DNA from: Megalonaias nervosa
Taxonomy: Eukaryota; Mollusca; Bivalvia; Unionida; Unionidae
Assembly (NCBI GenBank): GCA_016617855.1
Contig: JAECUM010001722.1
Location: forward strand, 104,914-168,913
Length of the DNA stretch: 64,000 nt
Direction: 5' to 3'
The notes below the pieces were generated by a model. That model saw nothing but the letters and a program-made list of their open reading frames with translations, was not told the DNA's origin and made no database searches. The translations under genes were made by a program, and so were the position numbers. Positions 12,701 to 24,700 of this stretch are shown one piece after another. Numbering within the stretch: the stretch's first letter is position 1; every line of letters begins with the position of its first letter.

Positions 12701-15700
12701 TGAATAAGCTTGAAATTTAATGCGAGTATTATTTTATTCTTATAGATTTATCTGTGATCTAATAATTCTTGATAATTAAATATTTGATGTGGAATAACTT
12801 GTACTTTATTACAGTCTTAGAAAATGGATGCTTATGAGGAGGAGGAGGAGAAATAAAGGATTAATGATGGGTTAATTGACAAAGGACAAAAATAACATTG
12901 TGATTATTTTTCTGTTTTGTTGTTTTTATTAGATCTTTCTTTGTTTTCATATCATAGGTGAGATGGTTAGCGAGCAAGACAAGAACATTAAATGCCCTTA
13001 AGACCAGCCTAACTGTCATTCGAAGTCATCTGGAACATGTTGCTTCAAAAGGGTCCTCTGACGAATCTGCCAGAGCAAAGGGCTACATCTGGGAGATTTC
13101 TTCAGTGAAGTTTGTGTTGATGCTGCATGCTATGTGTGACATCTTAGAGATTACATCATCCTTGTCCAGGGTGTTTCAGAAGGACAACCTGCTGGTGACA
13201 GAGGTCTACTATGAAGTAGAAGCTCACATTCTTAGACTGGAAGCTCTAAAGCATGAACATGGACCAATGATGAAGGTATTGAATATGTTAGCTTACTACT
13301 TGTATTTTTCATTGTCTTCATAAGAAGTTTAATTTACTGAACCAATTAAAACTTATTCACTGACAGTTTTCAAATATTTTGAATGCTTTTTATGTTTTAC
13401 TTTATGTAACATATAATAAAATATCATTAAGTTCTATTATTTTGTAGGAATTCATCTCAAGTTTTGAATCCACGAGTAAGACATACAAGACCATGGATTT
13501 GAAAGGGGAAATGCCCAATCCAGCATGTGTGACTGGCATCATTGATGACATGATAAGCTACATTGACAAGTGGTGAGTATAAGAAAAGATTCAAAACTTT
13601 CTTTAAAAAAAGGCAAATATATTGATCATTCCTGAACTTTATTCCTAGTAATTAAACATGAGTTCATTTTTTGTTTCAGTTTTGGAAACTTCATTGAAGA
13701 ACCTTTGAGATGCTTTAGAGTATTTGACTACAGGCACTTTCCTCATGAGAGGGCAGCTCTGATGTGATATGGGAGGGAAGACTTGCAGGTTCTTCTTAAT
13801 CATCTTGAAGTGATTTTCAAACAGGAAGACCATCATGCCATTCATGAGCAGTATCTGGAGTTCAAAGCAAAGATGAGGGCATACAAGCAGTCACCGGACC
13901 CACCTGTTGAAATTCTTGGAACACTCTTAGTAAATACTCCACCTAGCCTCAGTCAATTATGCAAACTATTAGAAATCATGTTTGTAGTAAGCCCATCCAC
14001 TGTTGAGTGTGAACAAGGATTTAGTTAATGAACTTAATTAAGACTTCTTTAAGGAATTCCTTAAACCAAGAGAGTTTACAAATGCTCATGAACATTTCTG
14101 CAAATGGACCAGAGCTTGAGGACTTTAACCCAGACACAGCTATCAACTGCTGGCTTAGTGCTGGTGCAGGTGGCAGACATATACATGGACATATTTTCAA
14201 ATCCATCAGCTAAAACATATATACATGAACCTGAAGAAGCCAAATGTATAACAACCAATGTTTTTGAAAAATTAAATTCTTTTAAGAAATAATTATGTTG
14301 TATATTATTTTGTTTGTTTATTTCTTTGGATTAAGTACATACGTCTCATCAAATCTCGGCAAATGATTACCATTTTGGTACCAGTGAAAAGTAAGTTGGG
14401 ACTAGTGAAGAGTAAGGTGGGACTAGTGAAGAGTAAGGTGGGACTAGTGAATTTTCTGAAACCACTTGTCCTGGACTAGTGGTTAAAAAAAAAATTTGCT
14501 CAGCCCTGTAGTATATAATTTTGAAGGTCTTTTTGTGACAGTTTAAACCATCCTTTTGTGAATAGGTCTTTTTAAATTTGGATTTTTAACTAAATCATTT
14601 TAAGGAGTTAAGGTTGTTTAAAAAATCTGTTTGGTGTTTTATTGGCACAGATTAATTCAGTGTTTAAACTTTTCTTTCTTTGCAAGAGATATCTAATATT
14701 TTGTATTCATTGTGATAGGAAATGTTTACTTTGTGTTGCATGCATATAGATTGCTATCTTGATTTACAGCTGATTATTCTGATTTCTTTAGAATTAAAGG
14801 TTTGAAAGGAAACAGAATTATGTTCATTATGTAGTTTCCTCATACCAACATAATGCAGTTCCACAAAGTATAAGTTAGAATTTTTATTCTGTAAATTGGA
14901 ATAACTTTACATGCAAATTTATATTTGATCTTGTTTTGTGTGATACATTTTGGTTTAGTGCATAATCGTCTTTTCTGACTTGGATATTTTGGGAAAGTCT
15001 TGAAATAGAAAGTTAACATATTTTGATTTTTTAAAAATGCATGTTTTATAAGCTAAAGTGTTCTTTAATTCCATTCAGTAATGGTCATATGTGAACCTTG
15101 CAAAAAATAAAACCTGGAAATGACCTGGAAATTTATCTTCAAAAAGCATGGGAAACCATGTACTGTGTATGTCTTGCAACGCATGCTAGCGTGTGTATCC
15201 TTACAGTGCATACTAGTATGTGTAACCATACAATTCATACTATTATGTATATCCCTACAGTGCATACTATTGTGTGTATCCTTACAATGCATACTACTGT
15301 GTATATACTTTGAGCAAATACTACTATGTGTATCCTTTCAATGCATACTAATGTGTGTATCCTTACAATGCATACTACTGTGTATATACTTGCAGTGCAT
15401 GTAAATGTGTACATCCTTACAGTGCATACTAATGTGAGTATCCTTGCAATGCATAATACTGTGTAGATCCTTACAGTGCATACTAATGTGAGTATCCTTG
15501 CAATGCATAATACTGTGTACATCCTTAAAGTGCATACTAATGTGAGTATCCATGCAATGCATAATGCTGTGTACATCCTTACAGTGCATACTAATGTGAG
15601 TATCCATGCAATGCATAATGCTGTGTACATCCTTACAGTGCATACTAATGTGAGTATCCTTGCAATGGATAATACTGTGTACATCCTTACAGTGCATACT

Positions 15701-18700
15701 AATGTGTGTATCCTTGCAATAATACATACTAGTGTGTATATATCCTTATAATGCCTACTACTGTGTGTATCCTTACAATGCCTACTATTGTGAGTATCCT
15801 TACAATGCATACTATTGTGAGTATCCTTACAATGCATACTTCTGTGTTTATCCTTACAATGCTTACTAATGTGTATATCCTTACAATGCCTACTGTTATG
15901 TGTATCCTTACAATGCCTATTATTGTGTGTATCCTTAGAATGAATACTGCTGTGTGTATCCTTACAATGTATACTGTTGTGTATATCCTTACAATGCATA
16001 CTATTGTGTGTATCCTTATAATGCCAGCTACTGTGTGTATCCTTGCAATGCATACAGATGTGTGTATCCTTGCAATGCATACTATTGTGTACATCTTTAC
16101 AGTGCATATTAATGTGTGTACCCTTACAATGCATATTACTGTGTGTATCCTTACAATGTATACTACAGTGTGCATAACCTTACAGTGTGTACTACTGTGT
16201 GTATCCTTGCAATGCATGCTATTGTGTATATCCTTACAGTGCATACTACTGTGTGTATAGTTGCAATGCATGCTATTGTGTAAATCCTTACAATGCAGTG
16301 TATTGTGTGTATCCTTACAGTGTATACTTCTGTGTGTATCCTTACAATACATATTACTGTGTGTGTCTGTACAATGCATACTAATGTGCATATCCTTACA
16401 ATGCATACTTTTGTGGGGGGACCAGAGTGGCCGAGTGGTCTAAAGTGCTAACTTTTATGGATCACTACCATCTCAACTCTGTCTGCATGGGTTTGAGTCT
16501 TGGGCTTGGCCAATATAGGTATGTGAGAAAGCTTGCCTGTAGCTTCTTGTGGGTCGGTGGTTCTCTCCGCGGTTTTCCTGGGTTCTTCCTCCAGAATTTA
16601 TACTGGCCACCATATATAGCCTATCTTGTGCTGAAAAATGGTGTTAAAGCCTTTAACAACAACATACTTTGTTGTGTATCCTTACAATGCATACTACTGT
16701 GTGTATCCTTACAATGCATACTGTTGTGTGTATCCTTACAATGCATACTAGTGTGTGTATCTGTATCCTTACAATGCATACTAGTTTGTGTATCCGTACA
16801 ATGCATACTAGTGTGGGGGCCCCGAGTGGCCAAGTGGTCTAAAGCGCTCTCCGTTACGGATCACTGCCATCTCACCTGTCTGCGTGGGTTTGAGTCTAGG
16901 ATTCGGCGAATGCGGATATGTAAGAAAGCTTGCCAGTAGCTTCTCATGGGTCGGTGGTTCTTTCCGGGGATTTCCCGGTTTCTTCCTCCACCATTAATAC
17001 TGGCCGCCATGTATAGCCTATCATGTGCTGAAAAATGGCGTTAAGCCCCACAACAACAACAACAACAACAACAACATACTAGTGTGTGTATCTTTACAAT
17101 GCATATTAACATGTATTTCCTTACAATGCCTACTAGTGTGTGTATCCTTTCAATGCATACTACTGTGTGTATTCTTACAATGCATATATGTATGTGTATC
17201 CTTACTAGGCTTACTAGTGTATGTATCATTGCAATGCATACTGCTGTGTATATCCTTACAATGCATACTACTGTGTGTATCCTTACAATGCATACTACTG
17301 TGTGTATCCTTACAGTGCCTACTACTGTGTGTATTCTTATAATGCCTACTGATGTGTGTATCCTTACAATGCATATTAATATGTGTATCCTTACAATGCT
17401 TAATACTGTGTGTATCCTTACAATGCCTACTACTGTGTGTATCATTTCAATGCCTGCCACTGTGTGTATCCTTACAATGCCTGCCACTGTGTGTATTACA
17501 ACAATGCCTACTAATGTGTATCTTTTCAATGCCTGCCACTATGTGTATCCTTACAATGTATACTAGTGTGTGTATCCTTACAATGCCTACTACTGTGTAT
17601 ATCTTTTCAATGCCTACTATTGTGTGTATCTTTACAGTGCATACTGTCTTTACAATGCATACTGCTGTGTGTATCCTTACAATGCATACTAATGTGTGTA
17701 TCCTTACTATGCCTACTACTGTGTGTATCCTTACAATGCATACTGGTGTGTGTATCCTTGCAGTGCATACTATGGTGTATATTTGCAAGCTAATAAAGTG
17801 CACAATGCAGTCGCCATGTTTTGAACTAAAGTTTATCACCTCAATATTTTAACAAAAAAATGAGTGTTTCAGAATAATTTGTCAAATAAAATTAGGTGGT
17901 TATTTTACTTTTGAGAGCATAAGAGGTACATCTGATATCCTGAAGTTTACAGGTAAATCCTCTAGACTTTTCTTGGAGCATATTTTGCAGAAAAAGTAGA
18001 GAATGTCATGCAAGAAATAAATTTATTTTTGCTTCTTATCTGCGAAAGTTATGGCACTGATGTAATAATTTTGATACTTGCTAATGCTCAGGTTATAAAG
18101 TTTTAAACCTTTGCAATGGGTTGTATCCAAAGCTTTCACTTTGGATGGATCTTTCCTTTCCCACTCGATCTCTGTATTGTCCAATTTTATCATTCCCACT
18201 TGACTTATGCATTGCCTGTTTTATTTTCAGATCTACAGCAAGATTGCCTTTTGGTTGACCGATTTTGAATGCTTACGTACCCAGAGTGAATATGATGACA
18301 GTATCAATATTAAGCTTTTTGCTCTCCAGTTTGTCAACTACTATTCATCGATTATCTACATTGCTTTCTTCAAGGGCAGGTTAGTCTTTTGATTTATTGA
18401 TGAATTTATTACTAATTTGTAGAGTTTTCAGGTTTAGGATGAAATGTGTTTCTCCTTTGAATATGTTCCCCAACCACATTACGTTTGGAATATTAGCCTG
18501 CTACCTCGCAAATCCAGCCCTACTAAAAGATAAAAATCATCTTATTGTCTATTTTTAGATAGACAAAGGGCAGTAACTCTTGCCCATTACCTCCCCTTGA
18601 TACCACCAGGAGTCGCCAGATTTTAGCTTCTGTGTGTTCTGAGAGACGCATTGCAATATTTTCTGATAATCCAGCCTTTTGCATTTATAATGCAGATTTA

Positions 18701-21700
18701 TCGATCTACTGCAGGTTGTATACTTTATTTTACGATTTCTGCCAATATTTTGAGAGATTTGACACTTGTCAGGACTTCGTCTTGTAGGACCGCCGTCCCA
18801 GCATGCTATCATTGACCTTACACAAGGTCATTATGGGTTAATGTACATTTGACTTTATTTGCTTACTGCATCCACTATGGAGCTCTTAATAGCGAAATCT
18901 GAAAAGCTGCTTGATAATTATACTTAATTTATTCTTATTTCATGCTGTTTTGATAGAATAGTTATTAACCAAGCATGCAACATAGGTTTCTGATATGACA
19001 CTTCACCGATTTGATAGTTAGGACAGTATCTTTAGCGACCTAGTAATTTCACACATTACTAGTTTCTACTTTAGTTTGTGTGTCTTGTGTTGTTTTAGCA
19101 TATCTCAATTAAACATTCTACAGGCCACTTCAGAGCATGGAAGTTACCATGACTCCTGTTTTGTGTATGTTATGTATACATGGTTTCTGTTATGCACTGA
19201 CTATAACTTTGGTTAGGAAGTGTTTGTTTTAGTGACCTAGTAATTTCAACATATTACTAGTTTCTACTTAGGTGTGTTTCTTTGTATCAGAGCATGGTTG
19301 TCTACCAAGACTCTGGTTCGGTTTATAGTATGTACATTTTGTCCCTTCTCTATTAACTATGCATTGTACTTAAGCTTAATATAGGAGATACGTTCATGAT
19401 ACGACATGTTTACAGGTCTGTTCATTATGGCAGTTTTTTATTGACCTAGTAATTTCAATCCTTTACTAGATTCTGCTTTAGTTTGTGTCTTTTGTGTCGT
19501 TTCTGCAGAATATTTATTTAATCGATCTATATGCAGTTTCAAAGCATGGAAGTCCTCCATGACCACTGCTTTATTATGTTATGTATGCATTGTTTCTGAT
19601 ATACAGCATCTATAATATGTAGTACGGGCTGCTGAGTTAGATGATTTATACTATTAGCCAGTTAGTCACAAACTAATTTGCTAGTCTGTGCTTTGTTTTC
19701 TCTTGTGTCATTTCAGGAGGAATGTTCCCTACACACATGACATGCACATGCACAAAGATCTCCCTGTTCGGCATTGAAGGGAAGGGGCTAAATATGCAGT
19801 GTATGTTTGGGAGACACATGCTCTGTTGTACTTCAGAAAGCAGCAAAGGGGAAAGAGAGATGGTCAAGCTCAAGGCAGGATGCCTCTGATATTCTTAGTC
19901 TCCACCAGATCAGCCTCAGTGGCAAGCCTTGTGGGGGTCACTGGAATTTTCCTCTCCGCTAAAAAATTCAGCACATGGAGCCACCACATACTGTTATTTC
20001 CGGGGACAGACAGGATAAAGGATGGTACCATCTGTCGCTGGATAAGATGCGTCAATCAGTGTAGCATTTGAAACTGCACTTTCTTCAATATGAGCAAGAC
20101 ATTGGGGGAATATTCCCCATTTTTTGGCAACGCAGATGGGGTAAGCCTCCACATGTCAGCATGGCCTTCGGGACAGTAAATTGGGGTGCATGGGATTTAT
20201 GATTGATCAGCTGGACCCAAATAATAATAATACTGCTGTACCGAGACCAGCCAACACCGGCAGTCGCCCCGACATTACCAGCTGTCACAGCATGGAGACC
20301 TTTTGGCCAGAATGGGCCGACTACACAGTGTTTATGGGGATCTTAGTGATAGATCCATCTGTCTAGCTGGGCAGTTGGCAACATATCATTATTTCACCAG
20401 CGATTTCGATGAGAAATCTGCCTGTTCTGCTATGGCTTTGGATCAGCCAGCACAGGTGCCTGTTAGACTGATATATATATATATGCAGCGACAGTGCTGG
20501 AAAGGCCGGCAGTTCTGGATAGGCCAGTAGTGCAGCAATGCCGACAGTACGGGAAAGGCCGGAGATACCAGCAGTGATGGAAAGGCTGGCAGTTAGGCGA
20601 TGCTGACAGTACAGGAAAGGACAGCGATGTAGGCATTGCTGGAAAGGCCGGCAGTGCGGACATTGCTGGCAGTGCTGTCTTTACCCGTGATGCCGGATAT
20701 TAGAGTACTCATGGCTTATACTCAAGGGAGAGCTCGTGTCTTGCACAGATACGACAGAGCAGAGTTGTCAGCCACCCGGCTTGACTTATGCTGAGCTTGA
20801 AGCCGAGCCAGATGATGACGCGGCGCACAGATAGTTGCATGTGCACCCACATCGACCCCTATAATGCAGTAGTACAGTGGCTGTATGAAACTGATTTGAG
20901 CTCACTGGACATCCCAGTTCCTCAGAAACTGGGGGGGTCTGATCCAGGTCAGTGGGAGGGGCTTTGGGTTTCGTTCATCAACAATTCCCTTGCCCCTCCA
21001 CACGATACACCATCAGATCAGGAGATGGATGCCTTTTGATAACAGAGGATATGGTCACTCATAAAAGGCGCAGGAGCTTGTGCTAAGGACACAGTCCCCA
21101 ATGAGTTACTCAAGACTTGCTTTTGGCATGCGAACAGCAGGTGGAGACACATCACTGACTGGAGTGTCCTGACAGTATTCAAGATAGGGAAGGCGATGTC
21201 ATTCCACCTCCCTGTCAGATGGGGCAAGTATGCCATTAGTCTTGATCTGACAGATGTATACTTCCACGTCCCTATCCACCCCATCTATTGCTAGTTTCCA
21301 CATTTACCGCCATACTGTTATCAACTTGCCTTCTTCCCTTCAGCCCTCATCAACTCCTGGGCAGCATTGTAAAGAAACACATGGTAAGTTCTATCCTACT
21401 CCAAGGCAGAATGATCTCCATTCTCTGCTAGATCATCCAGCCTTTTCACAAACTGGGAAGTTCAGACCTCCGTACATCCCAGAATTTCATCCATTTGGGC
21501 ACAGACTTCTTAAATAACCGGAATCTGGCATGTCCCCTTGTGTTCGTACTCCCAGAATACGTTTCATCAAAATTTGGATTTCACCAGAAAAGTTCTTGCC
21601 ACTCCTTGGCTATTATATGACAGCGGACTTGACCCCACTTGGCGGCCTCATTATGTGGGCCTTGCCAGCACATTGGTGCCCCATTTTATGTCCTCTTAAT

Positions 21701-24700
21701 CAAGCAGTCATGATCACACCCGAAATTTAATCATTCCCATGTGAGTAGGGCAATCCAGGCTGGCTGACCATTGGAATCCCAATGAAGAACCCCAGGCAGA
21801 AATAACATAATGTACTGCAGCCTGTGCACATGGTGGTAGTACCAACCTATTGCTGACCTTCACTACTGTTAGTGACACCTGGGGAATGGCCTCTATGCAT
21901 CAGTATCACAGAAAGGAAGGCTGTCATCAATACCTTTCATTTTTGTAAAGATCGATTCTGGGGGCGAAGTGGTCTTCTTTCGATCTGACAACACTGGGGT
22001 GGTAACTTATATCCTCAAACAGGGAGGTACCAGACCACTTGTCCAGTGTTCTGATTTGGTATTTTTCTACGCGGGTGCAACAATTTCCATATCAACATAC
22101 AATTCAGACACCTTCCAGCTGCATCAGTGGCTTCACCAAGGATCAATCCAGAAGGGGTCATGTTCTTCACATGGAATGTCTGCTCCATCAGTTGGTCGTC
22201 ATTCGGATATACACACTTCAAGGGCATCCGATGATCGACTGTTTGGTGACAAGGTGGAATCAACAGCTACCCACCTTCGTCCCCCCAATTCAAGACACAG
22301 CAGCTTCAGCCATCTGGGAGGGGTCATGGGCCTGTGACACCCCTCCTATGGTGCTACATTTAAGGGGTCAGAATGGCAAGATGACTCCGATAGCCCCTTT
22401 TTGAGGGCAAAAGCCCTGTATCACTGATCTAATTTTCCCAAAGATAATACACCCAAGAAGATTCCAGCCAACCTGAATCAACCATCCTCTTCTACATGCT
22501 CGGCCTTTACCAGTACAGCCTTGCGAGTCGGACAGTTCAAACCTTCATATGTGGAGAGAATCTTGAGTGTAACCATCTATATCACCCATCTGCATGCCTC
22601 TATCCCTCAACTGGCCAACTTTCTCTGGCTCAGTTCTTGGGGGAGAAACAGTTGGACCCCAATCATTGCCAAAGGCTACCGCCCTATGGTATTGGACAAA
22701 TTTCAGCATCATGGCAACTTGTTTGTGTGGGATAGAGACCTATCGGATCTTTTTGACAATATTGGTCTCCTTGACCAATATCCCTTATTTGTCTTCAAAG
22801 GGATCCAGTCAGGTTGAGAACAGCAGCCATGCAAGATTCTATTCGCGCCCTCAGGGATCAGTGATCTCGACACATTTCGACATCATGGCAGATGTGACAT
22901 TGGGCATGATAAAGATCTCTCAGATATGTTAGACAATTTGCTTTCCAGCAACCAAAATCCATAACATTATTTCCAAAATGGAATTTGTCATGGGTTCTTA
23001 TATGGCTCAACTCGAGCAAGTTTTTTTGCTAAAGTTCCTATTATACAAGACATGCTTCCTGATAGCTTTAGCTTTCACATGCAGGATCAGTGAGCTACAT
23101 GTCCTTCTCTTCGGTTCTGATCGTTCAGTAGTCCTTCTTACACAGCCACGCCTAGTTGCCAAGAATCGGTTGCCATCTGTTGGTAACTGACGAGTCCTTT
23201 GTCCTCTCTTTCCTATAGACAAGTCTAGAGAGGCAGCCATGCAAGATTCTGTCTGCACCTTCAAGCAGTATTTGAGATGCACAGAGACAAGTCATGGCAC
23301 GAGCAACGCCTCTTCTCCTGTGGCTTACTGCTCCGAAGTTTCGAGCAATCTCTGTGAGACAGAACACAGGATATCACACTTCACACCCTATATTCCTGGC
23401 TGAATGGGGTCATACGCTTTGTGTACTCTGACATCTCACCAGATCAGAGTAGCCTCACATCTGTGCCCTCAAGCACTACTTGATACACGCCAGAGACAAG
23501 TCATGACATGCACCAATATCACTTCCTCCCGGTCAAGGTCAGAAAACAAAGCATCACCCCTCAAGACCTTGCTTTGCGGTTGAAGTGGGTTATATGCAGG
23601 CGTACTCTGAGATCTCTCAAGATCAGAGTCGCCTTATGAGGATTACAGCTCACAACATTTCTGCATGCCTCGCTTTGGAGTGCAATATTTTGATCTGAGA
23701 CATTATAGAATTATAGAAGAGTTTTTGCCTCAGAGATTTAGTGTCGCAGAGACCAACGTTGGATCTGGTTGGGCCAGTGGCAGCAGCACAGGCCATCTAG
23801 ACCACCATATCCAACTAGACCAATCAACACAACCCATTGATTTGCCAGTGAAAATTGTGGTAGGTGAGAAGATCTCAACTTCATCTTCTCAGCCATCTAT
23901 ATATATACTGACACACACACACACACACGAGTCCCAGATCAAAGGATTTTGGGCTGTGTTGCTTAGGTCATTAGGAGAATGGGTTTTCTTTCATATGGAA
24001 AATCCGGCCACTCATCTCCAGAAGGATACCTGAGGTAGTGGCTGGATGCTCAGCGTCCCTTCCTTCTGTTACTTAACCTCCTAACGTAATGTGATTGGGG
24101 AACATATTCGAAGGAGAAAGCAAATTTTAAAGTAAATTATGTTTTCCCAAGAATACTTACCCAATCACATTACTTAAAAACCCGACCAACCACCCTGCCA
24201 TACGAGCATCCGCATTAATGTCTCACTCAGCTAAAACCTGCTGACACCTGGTCATATCAAGGGGAGGTGATGTGCAAGTGTTACTGCCCTTTGTCTATCT
24301 AAAAATAGACAATAACACGATTTTCGTCTTTCAGTAGGGCTGGATTTGCGAGGTAGCAGGCTAATATTCTTTGCATAGTGTGATCGGGTAAGTATTCTCG
24401 GAGAAACATAATTTACTTAAAAAATTTGCTATTTTTGCATTTTAATAAAAGTGTGTTGTGTCAAATATTGGGGCTGAAATATTAAATGTCATGGTCATGA
24501 ATCAGTATTTTTAGATTCCATTCACACTTTCTTTTCCTATCTATAATTTAAGAATGATCTTAAATTTAAGAGATGAAATTTGGCATTCTTTAGCAGGTGT
24601 GTTGCTTACTACATTGTGGATCTGTCTTCAAGCTCTGGGTCATGGGTAATTTAAAAAAAAAAAAATTCCATCAATCTTTTCTTTCCATTCTATAAAGTAC

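Larger units (their letters stand above)
10729..14508 (+). mobile_element. hAT-superfamily DNA transposon, full-length but inactivated
   Basis: The 3,780-bp element is bounded by inverted repeats CAGGGCTGAGCAAAT and ATTTGCTCAGCCCTG, the CAGGG-type end common in hAT elements. It is flanked by a 5-bp direct repeat TAGTA (10724-10728 and 14509-14513). This is shorter than the 8 bp expected of hAT, so the duplication may have decayed. Inside are subterminal repeats carrying GGACTAGTG and a ZNF862/DUF4371-like transposase remnant. It sits in the same orientation as the anoctamin gene within one of its introns. Confidence 0.88.
15165..17785. repeat. 27-bp minisatellite array, about 2.6 kb, interrupted by two SINEs
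   Basis: The unit is approximately GTGTGTATCCTTACAATGCA plus TACTACT, with many single-base variants and a few longer or shorter units. Because 27 is a multiple of three and the unit lacks stops in several frames, long open frames (up to 299 codons) arise on both strands, giving nine-residue repeats such as MHCKDTHNS or VRIHTVVCI. They are absent from every known protein I can recall and disagree between frames, so I treat them as non-coding. The array lies in an anoctamin intron. Confidence 0.93.
18444..24410 (+). mobile_element. DIRS-like tyrosine-recombinase retrotransposon, decayed
   Basis: About 6 kb is bounded by roughly 170-bp imperfect inverted terminal repeats (18444-18618 and 24237-24410). 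Just inside the right one is an internal complementary region (24085-24173) whose two halves are complementary to the outer tips of the left and right repeats, the hallmark of DIRS elements. Between them lie RT, RNase H and tyrosine-recombinase remnants in that order, all broken by many stops and shifts. The element is in the anoctamin intron in the same direction, and I see no target duplication, as expected for DIRS. Confidence 0.88.

Noticed and set aside
10729..14508. Domesticated hAT-derived host gene
   Set aside because: Intact transposon ends plus several stops and shifts indicate a dead transposon, not a gene kept under selection.
15235..16134. 299-codon minus-strand open frame of nine-residue repeats
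   Set aside because: It is explained by the stop-free 27-bp minisatellite. Equivalent long frames exist in other phases and on the other strand, and it lies antisense in an intron.
16427..16939. 170-codon + strand frame
   Set aside because: It spans SINE copy 1, the minisatellite and the start of SINE copy 2, so it is not a gene.
15165..17785. CRISPR-like array
   Set aside because: The repeats are head-to-tail without unique spacers and the context is an animal gene intron.
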